Below are positions 1-13,705 of a stretch of 64,000 nucleotides of DNA, one piece after another. This stretch comes from Siderastrea siderea. Lineage: Eukaryota > Cnidaria > Anthozoa > Scleractinia > Rhizangiidae. Positions within the stretch are counted from its first letter, which is position 1, and each line of letters begins with the position of its first letter. The translations under genes were made by a program, and so were the position numbers. Below the pieces are notes generated by a model. The model had not been told where the DNA came from and ran no database searches. It saw only the letters and a program-made list of their open reading frames with translations. The stretch lies in contig OZ034978.1 of NCBI GenBank assembly GCA_964030785.1, positions 11,653,953 through 11,717,952 of the forward strand, given 5' to 3'.

Positions 1-3000
1 AGAACATGCTCATGGAGAACATGCTCATGGATAACATGCTCATGGAGAACATGCTCATGGGTAACATGCTCATGGAGAACATGCTCATGGAGAACATGCT
101 CATGGGTAACATGCTCTTGGAGAACATGCTCATGGAGAACATGCTCTTGGAGAACATGTTCATGGAGAACATGCTCATGGAGAACATGCTCATGGGTAAC
201 ATGCTCATGGAGAACATGCTCATGGAGAGCATGCTCATGGAGAACATGCTCATGGAGAACATGCTTATGGAGAACATGCTCATGGAGAACGTGCTCATGG
301 AGAACATGCTCATGGAGAACATGCTCTTGGAGAACATGTTCATGGAGAACATGCTCATGGAGAACATGCTCTTGGAGAACATGCTCATGGAGAACATGCT
401 CATGGAGAACATGCTCTTGGAGAACATGCTTATGGAGAACATGTTCATGGAGAACATACTCATGGAGAACATGTTCATGGAGAACATGCTCATGGAGAAC
501 ATGCTCATGGAGAACATGCTCATGGAGAACATGCTCTTGGAGAACATGCTCTTGGAGAACATGCTCATGGAGAACATGCTCTTGGAGAACATGCTCATGG
601 AGAACATGCTCATGGAGAACATGCTCTTGGAGAACATCCTCATGGAGAACATGCTCTTGGAGAACATGTTCATGGAGAACATGCTCTTGGAGAACATGCT
701 CATGCAGAACATGTTCATGGAGAACATGCTCATGGAGAACATGCTCATGGAGAACATGCTCATGGAGAACATGCTCATGGAGAACATCCTCTTGGAGAAC
801 ATGCTCATGGAGAACATGCTCATGGAGAACATGCTCTTGGAGAACATGCTCATGGAGAACATGCTCATGGAGAACATGCTCATGGAGAACATGCTCTTGG
901 GGAACATGCTCTTGGAGAACATGCTTATGGAGAACATGCTCATGGAGAACATGCTCATAAATAATAAGCTCATGGAGAACATGCTCATGGGTAACATCCT
1001 CATGGAGAACATGCTCATGGAGAACATGCTCTTGGAGAACATGTTCATGGAGAACATGCTCATGGAGAACATGCTCTTGGAGAACATGCTCATGGAGAAC
1101 ATGCTCATGGAGAACATGCTCATGGAGAACATCCTCATGGAGAACATGCTCATGGAGAACATGCTCTTGGAGAACATGCTCATGGAGAACATGCTCATGG
1201 AGAACATGCTCTTGGAGAACATGTTCATGGAGAACATGCTCTTGGAGAACATGCTCATGGAGAACATGCTCATGGAGAACATGCTCTTGGAGAACATGCT
1301 CATGGAGAACATGCTCGTGGAGAACATGCTCATGGAGAACATGCTCATGGAGAACATGCTCTTGGAGAACATGCTCTTGGAGAACATGCTCATGGATAAC
1401 ATGCTCATGGAGAACATGCTCTTGGAGAACATGCTCATGGAGAACCTGCTCATGGAGAACATGCTCATGGAGAACATGTTCTTGGAGAACATGTTCATGG
1501 AGAACATGCTCTTGGAGAACATGCTCATGGAGAACATGCTCATGGAGAACATGTTCTTGGAGAACATGTTCATGGAGAACATGCTCTTGGACAACATGCT
1601 CATGGAGAACATGCTCTTGGAGAACATGTTCATGGAGAACATGCTCATGGAGAACATGTTCATGGAGAATATGCTCATGGAGAACATGCTCTTGGAGAAC
1701 ATGTTCATGGAGAACATGCTCATGGAGAACATGTTCATGGAGAACATGCTCATGGAGAACATCCTCTTGGAGAACATGCTCATGGAGAACATGCTCTTGG
1801 AGAACATGCCCATGGAGAACATGCTCTTGGAGAACATGCTCCTGGAGAACATGCTCATGGAGAACATGCTCTTGGGGAACATGCTCTTGGAGAACATGCT
1901 TATGGAGAACATGCTCATGGAGAACATGCTCATAAATAATAAGCTCATGGAGAACATGCTCATGGGTAACATGCTCATGGAGAACATGCTCATGGAGAAC
2001 ATGCTCTTGGAGAACATGCTCATGGAGAACATGCTCATGGAGAACATGCTCATGGAGAACATGCTCATGGAGAACATGCTCATGGAGAACATGCTCATGG
2101 AGAACATGCTCTTGCAGAACATGCTCATGGAGAACATGCTCATGGAGAACATGCTCATGGAGAACATGCTCTTGGAGAACATGCTCATGGAGAACATGCT
2201 CATGGAGAACATGCTCATGGAGAACATGCTCATGGAGAACATGCTCATGGAGAACATGCTCATGGAGAACATGCTCATGGAGAACATGCTCATGGAGAAC
2301 ATGCTCTTGGAGAACATGCTCATGGAGAACATGCTCATGGAGAACATGCTCTTGGAGAACATGCTCATGGAGAACATGCTCTTGGAGAACATGCTCATGG
2401 AGAACATGCTCATGGAGAACATGCTCATGGAGAACATGCTCTTGGAGAACATGCTCTTGGAGAACATGCTCATGGAGAACATGCTCTTGGGGAACATGCT
2501 CATGGAGAACATGTTCATGGAGAACATGCTCATGGAGAACATGCTCATGGAGAACATGCTCATGGAGAACATGCCCATGGAGAACATGCTCTTGGAGAAC
2601 ATGCTCTTGGAGAACATGCTTATCGAGAACATGCTCATGGAGAACATGCTCATGGAGAACATGCTCATGGAGAACATGTTCATGGAGAACATGCTCATGG
2701 GTAACATGCTCATGGAGAACATGCTCATGGAGAACATGCTCTTGGAGAACATGTTCATGGAGAACATGCTCATGGAGAACATCCTCTAGGAGAACATGCT
2801 CATGGAGAACATGCTCATGGAGAACAGGCTTATGGAGAACATGCTCATGGAGAACATGCTCATGGAGAACATGCTTATGGAGAACATGCTCATGGAGAAC
2901 GTGCTCATGGAGAACATGCTCATGGAGAACATGCTCATGGAGAACATGCTCATGGAGAACATGCTCTTGGAGAACATGCTCATGGAGAACATGCTCTTGG

Positions 3001-6000
3001 AGAACAAGCACATGGAGAACATGCTCTTGGAGAACATGCTCTTGGAGAACATGCTCTTGGAGAACATGCTCATGGAGAACATGCTCTTGGGGAACATGCT
3101 CTTGGAGAACATACTTATGGAGAACATGCTCATGGAGAACATGCTCATGGATAACATGCTCATGGAGAACATGCTGATGGGTAACATGCTCATGGAGAAC
3201 ATGCTCATGGAGAACATGCTCATGGAGAACATGCTCATGGAGAACATGCTCATGGAGAACATGCTCTTGGAGAACATGCTCATGGAGAACATGCTCTTGG
3301 AGAACATGCTCATGGAGAACATCCTCTAGGAGAACATGCTCATGGAGAACATGCTCATGGAGAACGTGCTCATGGAGAACATGCTCATGGAGAACATGCT
3401 CTTGGAGAACATGTTCATGGAGAACATGCTCATGGAGAACATGCTCTTGGAGAACATGCTCATGGAGAACATGCTCATGGAGAACATGCTCATGGAGAAC
3501 ATGCTCTTGGAGAACATGCTTATGGAGAACATGTTCTCGGAGAACATGCTCATGGAGAACATGTTCATGGAGAACATCCTCATGGAGAACATGCTCATGG
3601 AGAACATGCTCATGGAGAACATGCTCTTGGAGAACATGCTCTTGGAGAACATGCTCATGGAGAACATGCTCTTGGAGAACATGCTCATGGAGAACATGCT
3701 CATGGAGAACATGCTCTTGGAGAACATGCTCATGGAGAACATGCTCTTGGAGAACATGTTCATGGAGAACATGCTCTTGGAGAACATGCTCATGCAGAAC
3801 ATGTTCATGGAGAACATGGTCATGGAGAACATGCTCATGGAGAACATGCTCATGGAGAACATGCTCATGGAGAACATCCTCTTGGAGAACATGCTCATGG
3901 AGAACATGCTCATGGAGAACATGCTCTTGGAGAACATGCTCATGGAGAACATGCTCATGGAGAACATGCTCTTGGGGAACATGCTCTTGGAGAACATGCT
4001 CTTGGAGAACATGCTCATGGAGAACATGCTCATAAATAATAAGCTCATGGAGAACATGCTCATGGGTAACATCCTCATGGAGAACATGCTCATGGAGAAC
4101 ATGCTCTTGGAGAACATGTTCATGGAGAACATGCTCATGGAGAACATGCTCTTGTAGAACATGCTCATGGAGAACATGCTCATGGAGAACATGCTCATGG
4201 AGAACATCCTCATGGAGAACATGCTCATGGAGAACATGCTCTTGGAGAACATGCTCATGGAGAACATGCTCATGGAGAACATGCTCATGGAGAACATACT
4301 CATGGAGAACATGCTCTTGGAGAACATGCTCATGGAGAACATGCTCATGGAGAACATGCTCATGGAGAACATGCTCATGGAGAACATGCTCATGGAGAAC
4401 ATGCTCTTGGATAACATGCTCATGGAGAACATGCTCATGGAGAACATGCTCATGGAAAACATGCTCTTGGAGAACATGTTCATGGAGAACATGCTCTTGG
4501 AGAACATGCTCATGGAGAACATGCTCATGGAGAACATGCTCTTGGAGAACATGCTCTTGGAGAACATGCTCATGGAGAACATGCTCATGGAGAACATGCT
4601 CGTGGAGAACATGCTCATGGAGAACATGCTCGTGGAGAACATGCTCATGGAGAACATGCTCATGGAGAACATGCTCTTGGAGAACATGCTCTTGGAGAAC
4701 ATGCTCATGGATAACATTCTCATGGAGAACATGCTCATGGAGAACATGCTCTTGGAGAACATGCTCATGGAGAACATGCTCATGGAGAACATGCTCATGG
4801 AGAAGATGCTCATGGAGAACATGCTCATGGAGAACATGCTCTTGGAGAACATGCTCTTGGAGAACATGCTCATGGAGAACATGCTCATAGAGAACATGCT
4901 CATGGAGAACATGCTCTTGGAGAACATGTTCATGGAGAACATGCTCTTGGAGAACATGCTCATGGAGAACATGCTCATGGAGAACATGCTCTTGGAGAAC
5001 ATGCTCATGGAGAACATGCTCTTGGAGAACATGCTCATGGAGAACATGCTCATGGAGAACATGCTCATGGAGAACATGCTCTTGGAGAACATGCTCATGG
5101 AGAACATGCTCATGGAGAACATGCTCATGGAGAACATGTTCTTGGAGAACATGTTCATTGAGAACATGCTCTTGGAGAACATGCTTATGGAGAACATGCT
5201 CATGGAGAACATGTTCTTGGAGAACATGTTCATGGAGAACATGCTCTTGGAGAGCATGCTCATGGAGAACATGCTCATGGAGAACATGTTCATGGAGAAC
5301 ATGCTCATGGAGAACATGTTCATGGAGAATATGCTCTTGGAGAACATGTTCATGGAGAACATGCTCATGGAGAACATGTTCATGGAGAACATGCTCATGG
5401 AGAACATCCTCTTGGAGAACATGCTCATGGAGAACATGCTCTTGGAGAACATGCCCATGGAGAACATGCTCTTGGAGAACATGCTCCTGGAGAACATGCT
5501 CATGGAGAACATGCTCTTGGGGAACATGCTCTTGGAGAACATGCTTATGGAGAACATGCTCATGGAGAACATGTTCATAAATAATAAGCTCATGGAGAAC
5601 ATGCTCATGGGTAACATGCTCATGGAGAACATGCTCATGGAGAACATGCTCTTGGAGAACATCTTCATGGAGAACATGCTCATGGAAAACATGCTCTTTT
5701 AGAACATGCTCATGGAGAACATGCTCATGGAGAACATGGTCATGGAGAACATGCTCATGGAGAACATGCTCTTGGAGAACATGTTCATGGAGAACATGCT
5801 CATGGAGAACATGCTCATGGAGAACATACTCATGGAGAACATGCTCTTGGAGAACATGCTCATGGAGAACATGCTCATGGAGAACATGCTCATGGAGAAC
5901 ATGCTCATGGAGAACATGCTCTTGGAGAACATGCTCATGGAGAACATGCTCATGGAGAACATGCTCATGGAGAACATGCTCTTGGAGAACATGTTCATGG

Positions 6001-9000
6001 AGAACATGCTCTTGGAGAACATGCTCATGGAGAACATGCTCATGGAGAACATGCTCATGGAGAACTGAGGCTCATGGATAACATGCTCATGGAGAACATG
6101 CTCTTGGAGAACATGCTCATGGAGAACATGCTCATGGAGAACATGTTCATGGAGAACATGCTCTTGGAGAACATGCTCATGGAGAACATGCTCATGGAGA
6201 ACATGCTCATGGAGAACATGCTCATGGAGAACATGCTCATGGAGAACATGCTCTTGGAGAACATGCTCATGGAGAACATGCTCATGGAGAACATGCTCAT
6301 GGAGAACATGTTCTTGGAGAACATGTTCATGGAGAACATGCTCTTGGAGAACATGCTCATGGAGAACATGCTCATGGAGAACATGCTCTTGGAGAACATG
6401 CTCATGGAGAATATGCTCTTGGAGAACATGCTCGTGGAGAACATGCTCATGGAGAACATGCTGATGGAGAACATGCTCTTGGAGAACATGCTCATGGAGA
6501 ACATGCTCATGGAGAACATGCTCATGGAGAACTGAGGCTCATGGATAACATGCTCATGGAGAACATGCTCATGGAGAACATGCTCATGGAGAACATGCTC
6601 TTGGAGAACATGCTCTTGCAGAACATGCTCATGGAGAACATGCTCGTGGAGAACATGCTCTCGGAGAACATGCTCATGGAGAACATGCTCATGGAGAACA
6701 TGCTCATGGAGAACATGCTCATGGAGAACATGCTCATGGAGAACATGCTCATGGAGAACATGCTCATGGAGAACATGCTCTTGGAGAACATGCTCATGGA
6801 GAACATGCTCATGGAGAACATGCTCATGGAGAACATGCTCTTGGAGAACATGTTCATGGAGAACATGCTCTTGGAGAACATGCTCATGGAGAACATGCTC
6901 ATGGAGAACATGCTCTTGGAGAACATGCTCATGGAGAACATGCTCTTGGAGAACATGCTCATGGAGAACATGCTCATGGAGAACATGCTCATGGAGAACA
7001 TGCTCTTGGAGAACATGCTCATGGAGAACCTGCTCATGGAGAACATGCTCATGGAGAACATGTTCTTGGAGAACATGTTCATGGAGAACATGCTCTTGGA
7101 GAACATGCTCATGGAGAACATGCTCATGGAGAACATGTTCTTGGAGAACATGTTCATGGAGAACATGCTCTTGGACAACATGCTCATGGAGAACATGCTC
7201 TTGGAGAACATGTTCATGGAGAACATGCTCATGGAGAACATGTTCATGGAGAATATGCTCATGGAGAACATGCTCTTGGAGAACATGTTCATGGAGAACA
7301 TGCTCATGGAGAACATGTTCATGGAGAACATGCTCATGGAGAACATCCTCTTGGAGAACATGCTCATGGAGAACATGCTCTTGGAGAACATGCCCATGGA
7401 GAACATGCTCATGGAGAACATGCTCCTGGAGAACATGCTCATGGAGAACATGCTCTTGGGGAACATGCTCTTGGAGAACATGCTTATGGAGAACATGCTC
7501 ATGGAGAACATGCTCATAAATAATAAGCTCATGGAGAACATGCTCATGGGTAACATGCTCATGGAGAACATGCTCATGGAGAACATGCTCTTGGAGAACA
7601 TGCTCATGGAGAACATGCTCATGGAGAACATGCTCATGGAGAACATGCTCATGGAGAACATGCTCATGGAGAACATGCTCATGGAGAACATGCTCTTGCA
7701 GAACATGCTCATGGAGAACATGCTCATGGAGAACATGCTCATGGAGAACATGCTCTTGGAGAACATGCTCATGGAGAACATGCTCATGGAGAACATGCTC
7801 ATGGAGAACATGCTCATGGAGAACATGCTCATGGAGAACATGCTCATGGAGAACATGCTCATGGAGAACATGCTCATGGAGAACATGCTCTTGGAGAACA
7901 TGCTCATGGAGAACATGCTCATGGAGAACATGCTCTTGGAGAACATGCTCATGGAGAACATGCTCTTGGAGAACATGCTCATGGAGAACATGCTCATGGA
8001 GAACATGCTCATGGAGAACATGCTCTTGGAGAACATGCTCTTGGAGAACATGCTCATGGAGAACATGCTGATGGAGAACATGCTCTTGGAGAACATGCTC
8101 ATGGAGAACATGCTCATGGAGAACATGCTCATGGAGAACTGAGGCTCATGGATAACATGCTCATGGAGAACATGCTCTTGGAGAACATGCTCTTGGAGAA
8201 CATGCTCATGGAGAACATGCTCATGGAGAACATGCTCATGGAGAACATGCTCATGGAGAACATGCTCTTGGAGAACATGCTCTTGGAGAACATGCTCATG
8301 GAGAACATGCTCATGGAGAACATGCTCATGGAGAACATGCTCTTGGAGAACATGCTCTTGCAGAACATGCTCATGGAGAACATGCTCATGGAGAACATGC
8401 TCTCGGAGAACATGCTCATGGAGAACATGCTCATGGAGAACATGCTCATGGAGAACATGCTCATGGAGAACATGCTCATGGAGAACATGCTCATGGAGAA
8501 CATGCTCATGGAGAACATGCTCTTGGAGAACATGCTCATGGAGAACATGCTCATGGAGAACATGCTCATGGAGAACATGCTCATGGAGAACATGCTCATG
8601 GAGAACATGCTCATGGTAGAACATGCTTATGGAGAACATGCTCATGGAGAACATGCTCTTGGAGAACATGCTCATGGAGAACATGCTCATGGAGAACATG
8701 CTCATGGAGAACATGCTCATGCAGAACGTGCTCATGGAGAACATGCTCATGGAGAACATGCTCATGGAGAACATGCTCATGGAGAACATGCTCTTGGAGA
8801 ACATGCTCATGGAGAACATGCTCATGGAGAACATGCTCATGGAGAACATGCTCTCGGAGAACATGCTCATGGAGAACATGCTCATGGAGAACATGCTCAT
8901 GGAGAACATGCTCATGGAGAACATGCTCTTGGAGAACATGCTCATGGAGAACATGCTCATGGAGAACATGCTCATGGAGAACATGCTCTTGGAGAACATG

Positions 9001-10245
9001 CTCTTGGAGAACATGCTCATGGAGAACATGCTCTTGGAGAACATGCTCATGGAGAACATGCTCATGGAGAACATGCTCATGGGTAACATGTTCATGGAGA
9101 ACATGCTCTTGGAGAACATGCTCATGGAGAACATGCTCATGGAGAACATGCTCATGGAGAACATGCTCATGGAGAACATGCTCATGGAGAACATGCTCTT
9201 GGATAACATGGTCATGGAGAACATGCTCTTGGAGAACATCCCCTTGGGGAACATCCTCATGGATAACATGCTCATGGGTAACAAGCTCTTGAAGAACATG
9301 CTCTTGGGTAACAAGCTCTTGAAGAAGATGCTCTTGGGGAACATGCTCATGGAGAACATGCCCTTGGAGAACATCCTCTTGGAGAGCATGCTCTTGGAGA
9401 ACATGCTCATGGAGAATATGCTCTTGGAGAACATGCTCTTGGAGAACATGCTCTTGGGCAACATCCTCATGGATAACATGCTCTTGGGTAACAAGCTCTT
9501 GAAGAACATGCTCTTGGGGAACATGCTCATGGATAACATGCTCTTGGGTAACATGCTCTTGGTGAACATGCTCATGGATAACGTGCTCTTGGAGAACATG
9601 CTCTTGGGCAACATGCTCTTGGGGAACATGCTCTAGGGGAAGATGCTCTTGGGGAAGATGCTCTTGGAGAACATGCTCATGGAGAACATGCACATAGAGA
9701 ACATGCTCTTGGGGAACATGCTCTTGGAGAACATGCTCTTGGAGAACATGCAAATAGAGAACATGCTCTTGGGGAACATGCTCTTGGAGAACGTGCTCTT
9801 GGGGAACATGCTCGTGGATAACATGCTCTTGGAGAACATGCTCATGGATAACATGCTCTTGGAGAACATGCTCTTGGAGAACATGCACATAGAGAACATG
9901 CTCTTGGGGAACATGCTTTTGGAGAACATGCTCTTGGGGAACATGCTCTTGGAGAACATGCTCTTGGGCAACATGTTGGAGAACATGCTCATGGAGAACA
10001 TGCTCTTGGAGAACATGCTCTTGGAGAACATGCTCTTGGAGAACATGCTCTTGGACAACATGCTCATGGAGAACATGCTCTTAGAGAACATGTTCTTGGA
10101 GAACATGCTCTTGGAGAACATGCTCTTGGAGAACATGCACATAGAGAACATGCTACAGGACAACATTCCCCAGGAGAACATGCTCGAGGAGAACGTGATC
10201 CAGGGGAACATCCTTTAGAAGAACATGCTCCAGTAGAACATGCCT
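1..10245. repeat. giant 15-bp minisatellite array, unit AGAACATGCTCATGG
   Basis: About 680 tandem copies of a 15-bp unit fill this stretch and run off the left edge. Most variation is at a few positions (CATGG/CTTGG, ATGCT/ATGTT, GAGAAC/GGGTAAC). Because 15 is a multiple of 3, several frames stay open for hundreds of codons on both strands: plus reads a MLMEN pentapeptide, minus reads MFSMS/K or HEHVL. That is expected of any stop-free 15-mer and is not evidence of a gene. The register slips at the motif aactgagg (6063, 6530, 8137), near 8614 and near 9975. From about 9240 the units become more diverged (ggggaac, aagctc), as expected at an old array edge. Expression as protein cannot be excluded but nothing supports it. 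Confidence 0.95.
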
Positions 10246-10670
10246 TAGGGGAGTATATGGAAGAGTTTTTAAAGCATAAAAAATAAACAAAAAGACTGAA
10301 AGAACTATTTTCAGATAGAGTTTTCGTTTTACTGGGTTAAAACGGGATGCAAATTTAAAATATATGGGTACACGTGAAGCACGTGCATGGTATGTAAATT
10401 AGAAGTAGGAAAAACAGCATCATGAAAAAATATGGAACATGAATTTTTGCACTTCATGACAAGAACTAACAACCGAAAATGGAAAGCCAAATCAGGATTG
10501 CCACTGACAATAATCGGATGGTGCCTATTTATTACTTCATACTAAGAAATTCAAAGTTCCCGATAACTTCTGACAACCTTTAAACTTAGTCTCATTTGCA
10601 ACTACCCGTACTACCCCTCGGTCTTGTCGCGTCAGCTTGAGTTGATCCGACAACGTTAATTGAAATAGCT
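10246..10670. other. non-coding spacer between two arrays
   Basis: Ordinary AT-rich unique-looking sequence between the two 15-bp arrays. I see no gene, RNA or repeat structure in it. Confidence 0.5.
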
Positions 10671-11140
10671 GTATGGTTCTGGAGTATGTGCTTTTGGAGT
10701 ATGTGTTTTTTAAGTATGTGGCTCTGGAGTATGTGGTTTTGGAGTATGTGGTTTTGAAGTGTTTGGTTCTGGAGTATATGCTTTTGGAACATGTGGTTTT
10801 GCGGTATGTGGTCCTGGATTATGTGCTTTTTGGAGTATGTGGCTTTGTAGTATGTGGTTTTGGATTATGAAGTTTGAAAGTATGTGGCTCTGGAATATGT
10901 GCTTGCGAAGTACATGGCTTCGAAGTATGTGGTTCTGGAGTATGGTTCTGGAGTATGTGTTTTTGAAGTGTGTGGTTCTGGAATATGTGCTTTTGAAGTG
11001 TGTGGTTCTGGAGTATATGCTTTTGGAGTATGTGCTTTTGAAGTATGAGGTTCTGGAGTATATGCTTTTGGAGTTTGTGCTTTTGAAGTATGTGGTTTCG
11101 GAAAAGTCTTGGAGTATGTGTTTATGAAGTATGGCACTAG
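10671..11140. repeat. second, diverged 15-bp array, unit GGAGTATGTGGTTTT
   Basis: About 30 degenerate 15-bp units (ggagtatgtgctttt, gaagtgtgtggttct, ggaacatgtggtttt and similar). The period equals that of the large array upstream, and the unit ggaacatgtggtttt shares the GAACATG core with it, so the two arrays plausibly have a common origin. Open frames on both strands (150 codons minus, 122 plus) are by-products of the period. Confidence 0.85.
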
Positions 11141-11179
11141 TTAGGAGAATGGGCTTAAGCATTAGAACACCATCTTCTT

Positions 11180-12770
11180 GTCAGAAGGGTGCAAATTATC
11201 TTTCTCGCGGTTCTGGAGTCGCTTTCTGGAAAAGTTAACTAATTAAAACCGCGGCAAAGTTTTAGTGTACTTGTAACGATTTCCCTCAACTTTTTATCAT
11301 CATTTATTTGACATTGTAGATTCGGCCACAAACCAGGCAAGACTGTCAATGAATAAAGATCGAAGATTGCAGGAGCAAATCGTAGGATCGATCATGAAGA
11401 GAGGGATGAAGCTAGTCACTGAATCTGCGCTGGAACTATGTACAACAGAAAGTAAGGACTGGTTGGTGGTTTGGTTGGAAGTGCTGAGCGAGTTTGAAAT
11501 AACCTTCTGGAAGGCTCAATCACGCGCGCTTTTGAGTGTGAATTTCGTTTAAAACAAAGGCAAGAAATAGCATGGTTACGTCAATTTCCTTATTTGGGGG
11601 GTTTGGGGTTATTGCGGAAGGTGCCGACATTATTTGACAGTGAAAATTGGTTTGTGGTCAATGAAAAGTCCTCGAAGAGTCCTGATGTGTGGAAACCCTG
11701 ATAATATAACAGAGACAGTTCACCGTCTTTCTTTAGTTTATTCTCACCAGTTTCCAGTAATCTGATTGGTTAGTTGCTCAGGCAACATACCATCCCTATC
11801 ATATTTACAAAGCACATGTTTTTTAATAGGAATAAGAAAATGGTATTATCTTATCATGTTTATTTCATTTTCTAATGGTAAATTGTATGTTATGCTGTGT
11901 TTGATCAAGTAGTGAAATTGTAAGGAGGTGATTGTCACAATTGGAACTCACAGAGTCAAGAGGGACGGTGTAATTGTTCTTCTCTTGCAGTTATGGAGTC
12001 GCTTTCTGAAGAAAGCTTACAAATTAAATCTTGTTAAACATTTAGTGTAGTTGTAGCGACTGATCTCAGTTTTTTTTGTCATTATTTATTTGAAATTGTA
12101 GATCGGGCCACAAATCAGGCAAGGCTGTCGATGAATGAAGATCAACGATTACAGGAGCAAATCGCAGGTTGGATCATAAAGAGGGATGAAGCTAGTTACT
12201 GAGTCTGTACTGGAACTATGTACAACAACAGGTAAGGACTGTTTGGTGGTTTGGTTGGAAATGCTGAGCGAGTCTGAAATGACACTCGGGAATGCTCAAT
12301 CACGTGCGCTTTTGAGAGTGAATTCAGTTTAAAATGAAGGCAAGAAATAGTATGGTTATGTTGTTAAAAAAAACGGTTAGGTCAATTTCTTTATGGGGGT
12401 GGGGTTGGGGGGCTGATGAAGTCGCATTCTGAAAAAAGCTTACGAATTAAAATCCTGCCAAACATTAAGTGTACTTGTAGCGACTGGCCTTAGTTTTTTT
12501 TATCATTATTTCTCTGAACTTGTAGATCGGGACACAAACCCGGCAAGACTGTCGATGAATGAAGATTGACGATTGCAGGAGCAATTGGTTGGATCTTGAA
12601 GAGAGGGACGAAGCTAGTAACTGATGCCTGCACTGAGCACAACCGATGGTAAGCACTGGTTTCTGATAATGATTCTAAGTTTTGTGGGGAAAGCTGAGCG
12701 AATTTGAAATGACACTCTGGAATGCTGAAACACGTACACTCGTGAGAGCCCATTTCTTCCATGGTATCAT
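11180..12770 (+). repeat. three tandem diverged copies of an exon-like module
   Basis: Three blocks of about 400 bp (about 11180-11590, 11960-12360 and 12415-12770) share the same order: gagtcgctttctg, a T-rich tract, ttgtag, a conserved core, gtaag, and tgagcgagt-tgaaat. The cores are bounded like exons: 11320-11451, 12102-12231 and 12526-12648, each after TTGTAG and before GTAAG. In copy 1 one frame is open across the core (about 44 codons, including ARLSMNKDRRLQEQIVGSIM). Copy 2 keeps the same reading (ARLSMNEDQRLQEQIAGWI) and then hits TGA after a 1-nt change. Copy 3 meets TGA earlier. I do not recognise the protein. It looks like a tandemly duplicated exon of a plus-strand gene that is decaying. 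Confidence 0.6.
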
Positions 12771-12869
12771 AGCGATCGCCGCAGGTGTTGTGATCGCAAA
12801 AATACCAGCATGCACTGCTACTTCAGTCTTGTTTCAAGAGAGTGACCATGCAGTAAACTATTAGTTGTA

Positions 12870-13700
12870 GAGCTGGCTCTTCTTTATGGAGCAAGGCAGT
12901 TCCTGAGAAAGATCACAGATTCTACTCTATCCTGATAAAATGAACTTTTTAAAAGGTATGAAAATGAGTACAAGAAGTTTAACAGCTAGAGAAAAAATAG
13001 GGAAAAGTTCAACTTGAGTGTTAAGAATCGGAGAGGTTAAAAACAGAAGGAAGACGATTTTCTAAGAAAAAAGTGGAAAATGCCAGATGGCATCTTCATT
13101 TTCTAGGAAGAAATCTGTTAAGACTTTCAAAACGCATTAGCCACCGTACAATGGGAACTTTAATGGCGTAGACACAACGACATAAGGATAAAACCTTTCT
13201 TTTTTAAAAAGTTTTTTTTTCTTCTCGTTGTGTCGAAAGAGTGACCCACGCTTTAAACGTATGATGCAATCTCGTAACCAGAGTCCTCAGGCTTCTTGGT
13301 CAGCGGGTGGTCACCGGGAGAGAATTTGTGGTAATGAATTCCAGTACCCCAACACTTTTGTGGCAGGTATAATAAATACCTTAACTGTCTTTAATTATTT
13401 TTTAGTAATCTTGTATATACAGCACAAAGCATAGACTTATTACGTCGTTTCTGTTTCCAGGGCAACTGACTGGGTGATGTGCCAAAAAAAGTGGAAGAGG
13501 CAACAATACCAACTTGAATCACTAAATCAGGAAAAAACACTCAAAGATAAGAAGCCGTTTATTCCCACCAATAAAATGGTGGCTACGCAAATTTCTAAAA
13601 CCCAGTTCCCCCACTGTGTCACGCCTGCAGGGAATCATGGTAGTTGTGCAACAAAAGAAGTCCAAGATGAGTTTGCGCGTGCATCTTATTCAAAAAAACA
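12870..13700. other. no recognisable gene
   Basis: Short open frames only (68 and 79 codons) with no recognisable domain. Contains a T-rich tract and no clear repeat. I see nothing else to annotate. Confidence 0.4.
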
Positions 13701-13705
13701 AACTT

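Noticed and set aside
6..2789. 927-codon plus-strand open frame of MLMEN repeats (and the 1035-codon minus frame at 6522-9629)
   Set aside because: Produced by a stop-free 15-bp repeat whose length is a multiple of three. Frames are open on both strands, there is no non-repeat domain, and no promoter or splice evidence was found.
1..10245. CRISPR-like regular repeats
   Set aside because: There are no unique spacers. Units are directly tandem, the period is 15 bp, and the context is eukaryotic.
10673..11162. Open frames of 90-150 codons in the second array
   Set aside because: Same artefact of a 15-bp period; low-complexity peptides only.
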